The notes under the pieces were generated by a model. The model had not been told where the DNA came from, did not search any database, and saw only the letters and a list, made by a program, of their open reading frames with translations. Source: Sphingobacterium faecium (GTDB lineage Bacteria > Bacteroidota > Bacteroidia > Sphingobacteriales > Sphingobacteriaceae). Taken from it: 64,000 nucleotides of DNA. Both the position numbers and the translations under genes were made by a program. The stretch is taken from NCBI RefSeq assembly GCF_003054045.1, contig NZ_QBKH01000009.1:55222-119221 (forward strand). Direction: 5' to 3'. Positions 17,804 to 27,065 of the stretch are shown here, one piece after another (position 1 is the first letter of the stretch; each line of letters begins with the position of its first letter).

Positions 17804-19117
17804 CTAATTATCTTGGTTATCATCCATAGACTCAACCAATTCTAATTTAACAAATTCTATATTCTGTTGTGTTTTACGAATGATCGTAAAGGTATAACCG
17901 AATACTTCTTTATACTCTCCTACTTCTGGAATCTTATCAAACAAATCACTTACTAATCCAGATACGGTATCGTAATCTTGGCTCTCTGGTAATTCTAAGG
18001 GTAAAAACTCATTTACATCATGAATACTTGCCCCAGCATCAACCATATATTCGGTTTCGGAGATACGTTCTACTACTGGTGTTTCTTCATCGTATTCATC
18101 TTGTATCTCACCGACTAATTCCTCAACAATATCTTCCAAAGTAACCATACCTGCTGTACCACCAAACTCATCCAATACAATGGCTAACTGAATTCTCTTC
18201 AACTGAAATTCGGCCATTAAATCGTTAATTTTTTTTGTTTCAGGGATAAAGTATGGTTTTCGCATAATCTCTTTCAACACCACTTCTTTACCTTTCATGA
18301 CGATGGGTAAAATATCTTTGGTGTGTACGATACCTACAATCTGATCAATACTATCTGCATATATTGGGATACGGGAGTACCCTTGCTCCGTCACTGTATT
18401 GATGAAGTCTAAGGCGACGCAATCTTCTTCAACAGCAACAATTTTCGTTCTTGGAACCATGATATTCTTCACGATTCTTTCGTTAAAATCGAACACATTT
18501 TTAATTAATTCGTGTTCGGAAGTATCTAAGGCACCGCTTTCTTTACCTTTATCTAGTAAATATTGTAATTCTTCTGATGAGTGTGAAGATTCACTTGGAT
18601 GTGGCTGAACACCAATTAGTTTTAACAGAAAATTTGCAAATCCATTGAAAACATAGATCAAAGGCATTAATAACCAATAAAATATACGTAGGGGTATAGC
18701 CACTTTCATCGTCGTGGCAACTGGTTTTTGAATGGCAATTGATTTAGGGGCTAACTCGCCCAATACAACATGTAAAAATGTGATGGTTCCAAATGCTAGC
18801 GCAAATCCAGTCCATTTTGCCCAACTCTGAGATGTATCTACCTGAAAAAATGAAAACACATTGGATACAATCTCCGTCATTACGGCCTCACCTTTCCATC
18901 CTAATCCTAATGATGCCAAAGTAATACCTAACTGCGTTGCAGCTAGGTATTTATCCAAATGTTCCGTAATATTTTTTGCAATTTTAGCAACATTGCTTCC
19001 AGATTTTGCTTGGAGCTCAATTTGAGAAGCTCTTACTTTGACTATGGCAAATTCTGCGGCGACAAAAAAACCATTTGCAACTACTAAAAATATTGTCCAA
19101 AAAATATCGAGGGCCAT
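17804..19117 (-). CDS. HlyC/CorC-family transporter (CNNM + CBS + CorC domains)
   Basis: A 437-aa membrane protein. Residues 1-190 form the CNNM/DUF21 transmembrane domain (LVVANGFFVAAEFAIVKVR and the AATQLGITLASLGLGW motif). Two CBS domains follow at about 215-335 (IMVPRTKI, LDEFGGTAGMVTLEDI), then a C-terminal CorC_HlyC domain (about 350-430). Family members act in Mg2+ or Co2+ efflux. The older name hemolysin is misleading. Third gene of the operon, 8 bp after ppa. Confidence 0.9.
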   Translation of the reverse strand: MALDIFWTIFLVVANGFFVAAEFAIVKVRASQIELQAKSGSNVAKIAKNITEHLDKYLAATQLGITLASLGLGWKGEAVMTEIVSNVFSFFQVDTSQSWAKWTGFALAFGTITFLHVVLGELAPKSIAIQKPVATTMKVAIPLRIFYWLLMPLIYVFNGFANFLLKLIGVQPHPSESSHSSEELQYLLDKGKESGALDTSEHELIKNVFDFNERIVKNIMVPRTKIVAVEEDCVALDFINTVTEQGYSRIPIYADSIDQIVGIVHTKDILPIVMKGKEVVLKEIMRKPYFIPETKKINDLMAEFQLKRIQLAIVLDEFGGTAGMVTLEDIVEELVGEIQDEYDEETPVVERISETEYMVDAGASIHDVNEFLPLELPESQDYDTVSGLVSDLFDKIPEVGEYKEVFGYTFTIIRKTQQNIEFVKLELVESMDDNQDN

Positions 19118-19125
19118 TATGGGGG

Positions 19126-19668
19126 TTATTTATTACCGAATTCTTTATTGTACAATTCTATACTATCCAATAGAATTTGTTGTGCGACTTCACGTCCTTG
19201 TACACCTTCTACAACAACATTTTTCTTTTCTAATGCTTTATAGCTTTCGAAAAATTGAACAATTTCTTTCATACTATGAGGGGAAAGTTGTTCGATATCT
19301 GTAATGTAATTATATACAGGATCATTTTTAGCTACAGCAATGATTTTATCATCTTGTTCGCCACCATCAACCATGTTCATGACACCGATAATCTGTGCTT
19401 CAACCAATGTCAAAGGCAGAATATCAACAGAACAGATTACTAAGATGTCTAATGGATCTTTATCATCACAGTAGGTTTGTGGGATAAAACCATAATTGGC
19501 AGGATAAACTACTGAAGAACTCAAAACACGGTCCAATAATAAAAGACCAGTTTCTTTATCTAATTCGTATTTTCCTTTTGAACCATTTGAAATTTCAATA
19601 ATTGCATTTACCGAATTTGGCACATTAGTACCAGGAGATACTTTATGCCAAGGATTTTGTGTACTCAT
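19126..19668 (-). CDS. ppa: Inorganic pyrophosphatase, family I
   Basis: A 180-aa soluble enzyme hydrolysing PPi to phosphate. The signature DDKDPLDILV (about residues 63-72) supplies the Mg2+-binding aspartates. Other conserved parts are PNSVNAIIEI near the start, YPANYGFIPQTY and DPVYNYI. Length matches bacterial family I. It lies 5 bp after the DedA-like gene in the same operon. Confidence 0.95.
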   Translation of the reverse strand: MSTQNPWHKVSPGTNVPNSVNAIIEISNGSKGKYELDKETGLLLLDRVLSSSVVYPANYGFIPQTYCDDKDPLDILVICSVDILPLTLVEAQIIGVMNMVDGGEQDDKIIAVAKNDPVYNYITDIEQLSPHSMKEIVQFFESYKALEKKNVVVEGVQGREVAQQILLDSIELYNKEFGNK

Positions 19669-19673
19669 TTGAT

Positions 19674-20324
19674 TTACTGTATGTTTTGTTTGTTTTTATT
19701 TGCTCTCATCTTACGTTTGATCAAGGCAATACCTATTGGTAAAAAGGCAACTGCGATCAATCCTACAATAATATATTCTACATAATTAATAATCCAAGGA
19801 AATTCAATTCCTAAGAAATAACCCGATAAGGTTAATAATAATACCCAAAGCAATGCTCCAGATATATTAAAAATCACAAATTTTTTAAAATCTAGTTTGA
19901 CTACGCCAGCAAAAATAGGGGCAAATGTACGTACAATAGGTACAAAACGTCCAATAATAAGAGCTGTACCACCATATTTATGATAAAATTCTTCAGCCAT
20001 TATGACGTATTTGCGTTTAAAGATCAGACTGTCCTTTCGTTTAAACAGCATAGGACCAGCTCGATAACCAAACCAATATCCCGCAAAATTTCCTAGTACT
20101 CCAGCACCGATTAAGCCTGCACAAAGCGTCACGATATCAACCTGAATTTTATTTAATGCACAAAATAGTCCAGCTAAAAATAACAAATAATCTCCCGGTA
20201 AAAAGAAACCAAAAAATAAACCCGTTTCAGCAAATACAATGAGTAAAACCAAATAAAAACCGCCAGAGCTCAATAATTCCTCTGGGTTCAATAATTGTTG
20301 AAAAGACAACAAAAGATCTTGCAT
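19674..20324 (-). CDS. DedA-family (VTT domain) membrane protein
   Basis: A 216-aa polytopic inner-membrane protein. The family motifs are visible: FFGFFLPGDYLLFLAG (about 35-50), GNFAGYWFGYRAG (about 78-90) and the conserved GRFVPIVRTFAPIFAG (about 123-138). DedA/VTT proteins are linked to lipid carrier flipping and membrane potential homeostasis. First gene of the operon, with a TATCTTTGC promoter box about 100 bp upstream. Confidence 0.9.
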   Translation of the reverse strand: MQDLLLSFQQLLNPEELLSSGGFYLVLLIVFAETGLFFGFFLPGDYLLFLAGLFCALNKIQVDIVTLCAGLIGAGVLGNFAGYWFGYRAGPMLFKRKDSLIFKRKYVIMAEEFYHKYGGTALIIGRFVPIVRTFAPIFAGVVKLDFKKFVIFNISGALLWVLLLTLSGYFLGIEFPWIINYVEYIIVGLIAVAFLPIGIALIKRKMRANKNKQNIQ

Positions 20325-20426
20325 AATTTCTTTTTTATGTTTTCACTTATTTTGTGAAAAAAATCATCCTAATATAATCACTATCGATGACTTTTTATAT
20401 AGACATATAATTTCTATATAAGACTG

Positions 20427-20434
20427 CAAAGATA
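20427..20434 (-). promoter_or_regulatory. -7 box of the dedA-ppa-corC-rsmE operon
   Basis: The minus strand reads TATCTTTGC. The surrounding 175 bp are very AT-rich. No -33 TTTG is found at the usual distance. Confidence 0.45.
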
Positions 20435-20499
20435 TAATATATTATAGTCTTTTTTTATATTAATATTTAAAATACTACTTAAGAAAAGGATCTTTTCGA

Positions 20500-20913
20500 T
20501 TAATTATCAGTTGTCACATTGATAATTGATTCTTTTATTGCTTCCGCAATTTCTGTAAATTCTTCATGAGTAAGCGACAATCTTGGTCGAGAAAAATTTA
20601 AATCTTCAACATTATTTAGCGGGACTAAATGAATATGTGCATGCGCCACTTCTAATCCGATAACGGCAATTCCAATTTTTTTACATGGAAAAATACGTTC
20701 AATACCTTGAGCTACAATTTTTGAAAAAACCCAAAGAGCCATGTATTCGTCATCATTAATATCAAAGATGTAATCAGTTTCACGTTTTGGAATAACCAAT
20801 ACATGACCTTTTGCCAAAGGACTCACATCTAAAAATGCTAAAAAATCATTACTCTCTGCTACTTTATAAGCAGAAATTTCTCCTGACACTATTTTTGAAA
20901 AAATTGTAGACAT
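20500..20913 (-). CDS. HIT-family (histidine triad) hydrolase
   Basis: A 137-aa HINT-like protein. The nucleotide-binding triad is VAHAHIHLVPL (H-x-H-x-H-x-x, about residues 89-99). The N-terminus IFSKIVSGEISAYKV and the LVIPKRE motif are typical of the family. It hydrolyses adenosine phosphoramidates or related nucleotides in the cytoplasm. Its promoter overlaps the greA terminator. Confidence 0.93.
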   Translation of the reverse strand: MSTIFSKIVSGEISAYKVAESNDFLAFLDVSPLAKGHVLVIPKRETDYIFDINDDEYMALWVFSKIVAQGIERIFPCKKIGIAVIGLEVAHAHIHLVPLNNVEDLNFSRPRLSLTHEEFTEIAEAIKESIINVTTDN

Positions 20914-20932
20914 ATTCCAATTGTTTATAAAC

Positions 20933-20963
20933 CAAATATAAAAAAAGGCTGCTTGTAATGCAA
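20933..20963 (-). promoter_or_regulatory. Promoter of the HIT gene
   Basis: Minus-strand TATATTTG (20933-20940) with TTG at 20961-20963, 20 nt apart, close to the Bacteroidota consensus. The -33 part lies within the greA terminator hairpin. Confidence 0.55.
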
Positions 20964-20968
20964 CCTTT
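20944..20968 (-). terminator. Terminator of greA
   Basis: On the minus strand a 9-bp stem with one G-U pair (AAAGGTTGC and GCAGCCTTT) is followed by a T run. It lies 64 bp after the greA stop. A second imperfect hairpin (20998-21024) stands between them. Confidence 0.65.
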
Positions 20969-21031
20969 AAATTGTATGATAACGTTTTAATAATATGCGG
21001 TTATGGCAAAACCGCACATAACCGTCATTAT

Positions 21032-21505
21032 TTATCTTGAAATATCGATAATTTCAAATTCGATCTGACCTGCTGGAACATCTATTACGGCTACATCACC
21101 TTTAGATTTACCCAGTAAACCTTTGGCAATCGGAGATTTAACAGAGATCTTACCTAACTTCATATCTGCTTCAGTTTCAGACACCAATTGGTAAGTCATT
21201 TCAGCGCCATTTTTCTTGTTTTTAATCTTTACAATAGAAAGTGCTAATACTTTTGATGTATCTAATTTCGATTCATCAATCAATCTTGCCCCAGCTAATG
21301 TGTTTTCCAAGTTCGCTATTTTCGCTTCATGTAAACCTTGCGCTTCTTTTGCAGCATCATATTCTGCATTCTCAGATAAATCACCTTTGTCTCGAGCTTC
21401 TGCTATTGCATTTGAGATCAGGCTTCTTCCTTCAGTTTTAAGATAGTGCAACTCGTCCTTGAGTTTTTGTAATCCCTCTGCGGTGTAATAAGTTACTTCT
21501 GCCAT
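21032..21505 (-). CDS. greA: Transcription elongation factor GreA
   Basis: A 157-aa factor that stimulates transcript cleavage by stalled RNA polymerase. The N-terminal coiled coil (about residues 8-75) ends with the acidic tip RDKGDLSENAEYDAAKE. The C-terminal FKBP-like domain carries ISVKSPIAKGLLGKSKGD. Length and motifs match GreA. It stands alone. Confidence 0.95.
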   Translation of the reverse strand: MAEVTYYTAEGLQKLKDELHYLKTEGRSLISNAIAEARDKGDLSENAEYDAAKEAQGLHEAKIANLENTLAGARLIDESKLDTSKVLALSIVKIKNKKNGAEMTYQLVSETEADMKLGKISVKSPIAKGLLGKSKGDVAVIDVPAGQIEFEIIDISR

Positions 21506-21549
21506 AATTATTATTATTTATTTTTATCTTATTTTTTCAAAATGAAACA

Positions 21550-21582
21550 AGACCATGTTATCCTTGTCAGATAACATGGTCT
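21550..21582 (-). terminator. Terminator of the two-component operon
   Basis: A perfect 13-bp stem (21550-21562 and 21570-21582) with a 7-nt loop, about 65 bp past the response-regulator stop, with T-rich sequence after it on the minus strand. Confidence 0.7.
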
Positions 21583-21647
21583 CGTTCGATGTAATACGAA
21601 GGTAAGAATTGTTTTGAACAAAACAAATTCTAACTTCTTAATTCACA

Positions 21648-22346
21648 TTAATTCTCTTCATCATCCACAAATCGATAACCTAACCCCCTAACAGTCTGTA
21701 AGTAATGTGGTTTATCTGGATTTTTTTCAATCTTTTTTCTTAGTCTAACGACGTGCATATCCAGTGTACGGGTATTAACATTAGAGCTATACCCCCATAC
21801 GACTTCCATTAATTCTTCACGTGTTATTTCTTTACCGACATTTTGTAAAAAATGCAATAAAATTCTATTTTCCAAAATTGTCAATTCAATCTTTTTACCA
21901 TCTCTAATTAATGAGTGGATATTGGGCTGATGTTCCGTCTTACCAAAATGATATACCTCTGGTGTATTTTTAGGCAAAAAGAAGCGAACTTTATTCTCGA
22001 TCATAGCGATCAATACATCCATATTGAAAGGCTTACTGATATAATCCGTCACCCCAAAGCTATAGGCTTCAATTTTATCAATATCCTGAGATTTGGCCGT
22101 CATCATGATGACTATGTTTTCAAATCCTGCTTTTCGAATATTTTCACAAATCTCATTACCTTCTTTACCGGGCAACATCCAATCTAATAATACAACATCT
22201 GGTCTTTTTTCTAAAATCAACTTTTCAGCCTCATTTCCATCCCCCGTTTGAACAACATTGTATCCTTCCGTTTCTAATCTGTGACGAACTAAAAAGCGTA
22301 GATTTTCATCATCTTCAATAACAGCTACAGTTATTTCTTTGCTCAT
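21648..22346 (-). CDS. Response regulator, OmpR/PhoB type
   Basis: A 232-aa regulator. The receiver domain (about 5-120) has the acidic pair EDDE, the phospho-acceptor Asp in VVLLDWMLPG (about residue 55) and the Lys of the YISKPF motif (about 105). The winged-helix DNA-binding domain (about 140-228) has EELMEVVWGYSSNVNTRTLD and LRKKIEKNPD. It is the last gene of a three-gene operon behind a sensor kinase and a peptidase-like lipoprotein. Confidence 0.93.
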   Translation of the reverse strand: MSKEITVAVIEDDENLRFLVRHRLETEGYNVVQTGDGNEAEKLILEKRPDVVLLDWMLPGKEGNEICENIRKAGFENIVIMMTAKSQDIDKIEAYSFGVTDYISKPFNMDVLIAMIENKVRFFLPKNTPEVYHFGKTEHQPNIHSLIRDGKKIELTILENRILLHFLQNVGKEITREELMEVVWGYSSNVNTRTLDMHVVRLRKKIEKNPDKPHYLQTVRGLGYRFVDDEEN

Positions 22347-22359
22347 AATTAATTATATT

Positions 22360-24021
22360 TTAAACTGAAAAAATGAGTGTAAAGGTAGTTCCTTTACCTA
22401 CTTCACTTTTTACAGAAATTTCTCCTCCCATAAATTCTGTTATCTCTTTACAAAAGGCTAAACCTAAACCAATACTTCCTTGTTGATTGTACTGACTCTT
22501 TATGCGATAGAATTTCTTAAATATATTTGAAAACTCACTTTTATTTATTCCTATTCCTTCGTCCCTAAAGATAATAACAAAATTCTTTTTATTTTGTTGT
22601 ATTTTAATATCTAATATTTTCCTCTTTTGATCAGAATATTTATAAGCATTATCGATCAAATTTTGAAATACACTAGTTAATAAAACGGGATCTGCAAGTA
22701 AACTTGACTTGACATTAATTTCTTTTGAAATTTTGAAATCTGCATGTTTCAATTGCGTTGAAGCAACGATATTATCAACAAAAGAATTCAAATCAATTTC
22801 TTCTTTTTTAAACTTGATGGTCTTATTTTCAATTTGACTGAAAGACAATAATTTGTTCATCAAATTGTTTAACCGATCAGACTCCTGATCCAATATATTA
22901 CCATACATAATACGCTCCTCGTCGGATAAATATGGTGCACTTTTAATGTTATTCCCTGCGATTTTAATGACGCTAACTGGTGTTTTGAATTCATGTGTCA
23001 GATTATTAATAAAATCGTACTGTAATTTAAATAATCTTCCATTAATTTCTAAATTCCTATATATTAAGTATAAAATCACTAGTAAAATCAAATATACGAG
23101 TGAGATACCAAGCACTATGGGGAAAAAGCTTCGGTTTACTTCTTTGGAAATAAATGACTCTCCCGAATGAAATAATAATTTATAATCTGCTAAAGCACCT
23201 GGCAAAGGCATTTCTGTGACGTACTCTTTCACATCTGAGGTGATTGGCGCCCTGACAATTGGGACAACTTCAATACGCTCATACAAATTTGGATAGATAT
23301 TTTTAACCTCCAATAAGGTCGGATCCACGTTAAAAACAAACATATCCTGTTCATAATTTACGATATGATCTAATTTTGTATCCATAATATCTTTATAAAC
23401 CAATAAATCATTGATCCTTGGAATATTGAGATAGGTTATTCTGCCGGGTTGGGTAGCATAAAAAACTCGAAGAATATCGCGATCTGTCAATTTGGAACTT
23501 GACTGTAATTTGTCAATATAACTGGCTATTTTGATACCCATACTATTCAACTCATCATTGAATGGTCCCATTTCTTCGCGCTTAGTGATATATCTTTTAT
23601 TTAAGCCTCGATTATTGATGGTAAATATGGATAATGTTTTAGGCCTAATATTTAATCCATTGATCGAAAAGCCTGCCAAAGCATTGACATCATTACTAAA
23701 TAGCATATCATAGAATGCTATTTCTTTGACAAAGGGATAGGAGCTTAAGACGCTATAAGCATATTTACCGGCTTCCAGAGAATCGAGATATCCCTGATAA
23801 AAAGAAACTTCAGGAACACGATTTTGAAAAAAATCATTGAAAGGTACTAATGTCAAATCAAAGACTTCTGATTTGCGATTGGTAAATTCATTATCAACAT
23901 GATTAATCGTATAATTACGAGCGGCAAAAACAACAACAAAATATAGCAAGGTAACAAAGGCGAAAAAAACAAAAAGTAACCCAAAATTCTTACGATAATT
24001 ATAACTTGTTTCTCTCATCAC
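22360..24021 (-). CDS. Two-transmembrane sensor histidine kinase
   Basis: A 553-aa membrane kinase. One helix at about 14-34 and a second at about 303-325 enclose a roughly 270-residue periplasmic sensor domain. After it come the phospho-acceptor motif NNLTHEFKTPVSVIK (HisKA), the N box NLIDNAYKYS, DEGIGI and GSIGLGLAFCKE of the HATPase domain. It lies 3 bp after a catalytically impaired S9-type lipoprotein and 13 bp before its response regulator. The large periplasmic domain suggests an envelope signal. Confidence 0.93.
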   Translation of the reverse strand: MMRETSYNYRKNFGLLFVFFAFVTLLYFVVVFAARNYTINHVDNEFTNRKSEVFDLTLVPFNDFFQNRVPEVSFYQGYLDSLEAGKYAYSVLSSYPFVKEIAFYDMLFSNDVNALAGFSINGLNIRPKTLSIFTINNRGLNKRYITKREEMGPFNDELNSMGIKIASYIDKLQSSSKLTDRDILRVFYATQPGRITYLNIPRINDLLVYKDIMDTKLDHIVNYEQDMFVFNVDPTLLEVKNIYPNLYERIEVVPIVRAPITSDVKEYVTEMPLPGALADYKLLFHSGESFISKEVNRSFFPIVLGISLVYLILLVILYLIYRNLEINGRLFKLQYDFINNLTHEFKTPVSVIKIAGNNIKSAPYLSDEERIMYGNILDQESDRLNNLMNKLLSFSQIENKTIKFKKEEIDLNSFVDNIVASTQLKHADFKISKEINVKSSLLADPVLLTSVFQNLIDNAYKYSDQKRKILDIKIQQNKKNFVIIFRDEGIGINKSEFSNIFKKFYRIKSQYNQQGSIGLGLAFCKEITEFMGGEISVKSEVGKGTTFTLIFSV

Positions 24022-24024
24022 CCA

Positions 24025-25923
24025 CTATTTACCGATGTATTTATCCAAAAACTTTTCTAATTCTTGATAATATTGAATAATATTTTCTTCCTTCTTAAAG
24101 GTCCTACCCTCTTCTTCTTTTAAAATATATTGAACCGGGATATTATTATTTTTTAATTTTTGTACAAATTGATTCGCATCTGTTACTGAACTAAATCTAT
24201 CTTTTCCTCCTTGTGCTAGCAATACGGGTATCTTAACGCGATTGGAGTGAAATACAGGAGATATTTGCTTAAACATACCGGATTCCCTTACAGGATTACC
24301 AATGATTTGATAATACTTTTGTAAGTAAGGTTTTACATATGGGGGAATATCTCTAAAATAAGTAAATAGGTTTGTAAAGCCGGAGTACGATACTGCACAG
24401 GCATACATATCGGAGTTAAAGCAGGCTGCATGTAATGCTGAATATCCACCAAAACCTTTCCCAACGATAGCAATTCTATCTTTATCGGCGATTCCTTCTC
24501 GGATCAACCATTTCACTCCGTCGGTTATATCATCTTGGATCTTACCTCCCCATTCTTTAAATCCAGCTGACCAAAATTCTTTTCCAAAACCTATTGAACC
24601 TCGATAATTCATTTGAAAAACCACATACCCTCGATTAGCTAAAAATTGTGCTTCATGATCAAAACCCCACACTTCTCGTTGATTGGGTCCGTCATGAGGA
24701 AGAACGACCATTGGAAGATTTTTTCGATCTTCATGTAATGGATAGGTAATAAATCCGGTAATGATCTTACCATCTCGTGCTTGATACTTTATAAATTCTG
24801 TCTGGGATAAATCACGATCTTTCAAATTGGGATTATTGTCAGTAAGCTTATGAAGATCATTATCTTGACAGTCGAAGTAATAAATCGCTCCTGGATTGGT
24901 ATCTGTATAGGTTCGGATTATAATTTTATCAAATTGGGCATCGACATCAATAACATCAAATTCTGAACCTTTGGTTTTTTCAGATATCTTTTTAAAAATT
25001 TGTGCAACTTTTTCATTGAAAAAATATCGTTTCTTTTTGGACACGGTATAAGATGCATAGTTCATCTCATTCGTGTAATGGGAATAGTCCCCCCAATCTA
25101 AGTCAACTTCCTTATTGCTAAATATTTCATGTACTTCTCTTTTTCCAACCAAATCATACTCTATCAAGGAGAGCTTATCTCTGCCGATATTGGAGAGCGC
25201 ATAAATATTTGTGGTTGAATTTTTCACAAACCCCATGGGTATAATAGTCGATCCAAAATCATTTTTTAGGACTTGATGGAAAGGTTGAAGATTATCTGCG
25301 CGATACATCAAGGACTCTTCTACACTGTCATTGGCCATGACCAGTCTTACTTGACCATCATTGGAGATGTACCAAGAATTGATGTTTCCTGGATTTTGTA
25401 AGATAACCTCAGATTTGCGTCCATCAATATATAATTTATGAAGATCAAAAGTAGAAGAATCACGATTGTTGATCGCTACAATAATGCCTTTATCGTATAA
25501 TCTTGAAGGTTGCACCCAACGAAATTTTGCTTTCATAGGTTTTATTAAAGGTTGAATCGCATCAGTAAGAATGTTGACCGCATACAATCTTAAACTATCA
25601 TTAGTAGCCTGCTCTATGGAGAAAATAATTTCTTCATTGTCCCCCCACACAAAACTATTGACATTCATATCGTTTTGATAGGTGAGTTGTTTTGAACTAT
25701 CTCGATTGTTTAAATTTAATAAAAATATATTTTTGCAATGATTATCTAAACCTATATATGCTATAAAATTACCATCGGGAGAGATTTTAAAAAAAGTTTT
25801 TTCAGGAGTTGAGAAAAAACTTTCAATAGGTATTCGCTCTGTTCTATTTTCAGAACAGCCCATACCCAGAAGTGTGATAATTACTATAGATAATATAATG
25901 TGTGCGCGCATAAACAATCTCAT
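24025..25923 (-). CDS. S9-peptidase-like lipoprotein lacking the catalytic Ser and His (pseudoenzyme)
   Basis: A 632-aa lipoprotein: the signal peptide ends LLGMGC with Cys23. An N-terminal beta-propeller (about 35-350) and a C-terminal alpha/beta-hydrolase domain (about 370-632) give the prolyl oligopeptidase S9 layout. The nucleophile motif GxSxGG reads GKGFGG, so Ser is Gly490. Asp575 (GGKDRFSS) is kept. The catalytic His is Arg607 (EEGRTF). Spacing Asp to His/Arg is 32 residues, as in active S9 enzymes, so the register is sound. Two of three catalytic residues are lost in an otherwise well-kept fold. Its position as first gene of a two-component operon suggests peptide sensing rather than peptide cleavage. 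Confidence 0.85.
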   Translation of the reverse strand: MRLFMRAHIILSIVIITLLGMGCSENRTERIPIESFFSTPEKTFFKISPDGNFIAYIGLDNHCKNIFLLNLNNRDSSKQLTYQNDMNVNSFVWGDNEEIIFSIEQATNDSLRLYAVNILTDAIQPLIKPMKAKFRWVQPSRLYDKGIIVAINNRDSSTFDLHKLYIDGRKSEVILQNPGNINSWYISNDGQVRLVMANDSVEESLMYRADNLQPFHQVLKNDFGSTIIPMGFVKNSTTNIYALSNIGRDKLSLIEYDLVGKREVHEIFSNKEVDLDWGDYSHYTNEMNYASYTVSKKKRYFFNEKVAQIFKKISEKTKGSEFDVIDVDAQFDKIIIRTYTDTNPGAIYYFDCQDNDLHKLTDNNPNLKDRDLSQTEFIKYQARDGKIITGFITYPLHEDRKNLPMVVLPHDGPNQREVWGFDHEAQFLANRGYVVFQMNYRGSIGFGKEFWSAGFKEWGGKIQDDITDGVKWLIREGIADKDRIAIVGKGFGGYSALHAACFNSDMYACAVSYSGFTNLFTYFRDIPPYVKPYLQKYYQIIGNPVRESGMFKQISPVFHSNRVKIPVLLAQGGKDRFSSVTDANQFVQKLKNNNIPVQYILKEEEGRTFKKEENIIQYYQELEKFLDKYIGK

Positions 25924-26056
25924 TCGTCAACTTAATCAAAGATTAAAATTAAATGCCAATAACAAATCATGTGCAACCTTATTTTTACAAGAACATCTTG
26001 ATTTTATTGCATATCAATATAAATAATATATATTTCAATAAGGCAATTAAAGTTTA

Positions 26057-26064
26057 TATTTTTG
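26057..26064 (+). promoter_or_regulatory. -7 box directly upstream of the DUF4286 gene
   Basis: TATTTTTG ends 5 nt before the ATG at 26070. If used, the transcript would be nearly leaderless. Confidence 0.35.
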
Positions 26065-26069
26065 TCTTT

Positions 26070-26354
26070 ATGTATTTATATAACATATCCATTATATCAG
26101 AAGAATCAGTACATCAGGAAATAGTTTCTTGGATTAAAGAAAATCTGCTAACAAACACGAGTTTCAATCCTCATTTTTTAGAAATGCTTCATTCTCCGCA
26201 TGAAGGAATTACATATTGTTTACAGATTCAGGTACCTTCAGAGGATGATATTGCTCAATTTCAGCAAGATCATTTGATCCATTTACAAAATGTAATCTTA
26301 TCTAAGTATAAGGATAAAGCTTTCATTTTTGATAGTACGATGAAATATCTATAA
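26070..26354 (+). CDS. DUF4286-family small protein
   Basis: A 94-aa protein. The start was set at the ATG at 26070 because MYLYNISIISEESVHQEI is the normal family N-terminus; the frame is open 39 codons further upstream but that part is AT-rich and unconserved in character. DUF4286 is a ferredoxin-like-fold domain of unknown function common in Bacteroidota. It is monocistronic and ends in a shared terminator. Confidence 0.75.
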   Translation: MYLYNISIISEESVHQEIVSWIKENLLTNTSFNPHFLEMLHSPHEGITYCLQIQVPSEDDIAQFQQDHLIHLQNVILSKYKDKAFIFDSTMKYL

Positions 26355-26388
26355 AAAAAGGAGCGATAATGACTATCGCTCCTTTTTT
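26354..26388. terminator. Bidirectional terminator between the DUF4286 and DUF983 genes
   Basis: A 14-bp stem (26354-26367 and 26375-26388) with an A-run on one side and a T-run on the other. It overlaps the DUF983 stop codon. Confidence 0.88.
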
Positions 26389-26780
26389 ATATTTTCTTCG
26401 ATCAGCTCCCACTTTGGATCATAACTAATTTTAGGAGTCATAAAATGCAACAATACTAACCTTGAATAACGAAAGTTGAAGGGCGCAAAGATAATAATCG
26501 TTGCGAAAAGCACTAACATGTAAGTCCAAGGTGATTCACTGCCAGTAAGCACAGCAGTTGCGAGTGCAAAAGTAACTACTTCGGCGACTGACATCGCATA
26601 GCTAACATACATAGCTGCATAAAAATAACCTGGTTCTATTTCAAACGTCAAATTACAAACGGAACATACATCCTTTGTTTTCTGCTTGCTAAAACCGTAA
26701 ACAGATCCTTCAAACATATTTCCCACATGACATCTTGGACATTTTGAATGGATCAATGCATGAATTTTAGATGTTGGCAT
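26373..26780 (-). CDS. DUF983-family membrane protein
   Basis: A 135-aa protein. The N-terminus carries a zinc-ribbon-like pattern (KCPRCHVGNMF and CSVCNLTF). Two hydrophobic helices follow at about 50-70 and 78-98. This is the DUF983 layout, whose function is not known. It follows the small Cys-containing membrane protein gene by 11 bp. Confidence 0.8.
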   Translation of the reverse strand: MPTSKIHALIHSKCPRCHVGNMFEGSVYGFSKQKTKDVCSVCNLTFEIEPGYFYAAMYVSYAMSVAEVVTFALATAVLTGSESPWTYMLVLFATIIIFAPFNFRYSRLVLLHFMTPKISYDPKWELIEENIKKER

Positions 26781-26791
26781 ATATTTTTAGT

Positions 26792-27061
26792 TTAGAGGAT
26801 TTTTTCTTGCGATTTATTCAGTTTTGAGGTGCGAAATTTTTTATACCATAATAACCCTAATCCAGCTGCTGCTAAATAGGGTATCGCAAGTAAAAATAAA
26901 ATGCCATCATTTAAGCCCTTTCCTTGTGTATTGCCATTTTGGGTCGAGTTTTCGGCATTTAAAGAGCACATAGCGCATTGAGCCTGTACTGAACTAAGAG
27001 GTGTTACAGTAATTGTACAAATCAAAAACAATGTAACTAGCAAATACTTAAACATTTTCAT
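26792..27061 (-). CDS. Small exported membrane protein with CAMC motif
   Basis: An 89-aa protein. The start was set at the ATG at 27061 (or 27055) because a longer frame would run back into the pseudouridine synthase gene and because a TATCTTTG promoter box ends 5 nt upstream of it. It has a signal peptide ending VQAQ, then a Cys pair (QCAMCSLNAEN), a short loop and one C-terminal transmembrane helix (GILFLLAIPYLAAAGLGLLW). I do not recognise a named family. Close coupling to the DUF983 gene suggests a joint role. Confidence 0.65.
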   Translation of the reverse strand: MKMFKYLLVTLFLICTITVTPLSSVQAQCAMCSLNAENSTQNGNTQGKGLNDGILFLLAIPYLAAAGLGLLWYKKFRTSKLNKSQEKIL

Positions 27062-27065
27062 ATTA

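Noticed and set aside
25953..26069. Upstream extension of the DUF4286 gene
   Set aside because: The family N-terminus begins at 26070 and the extension encodes AT-driven Ile/Asn/Tyr filler crossing the promoter box.
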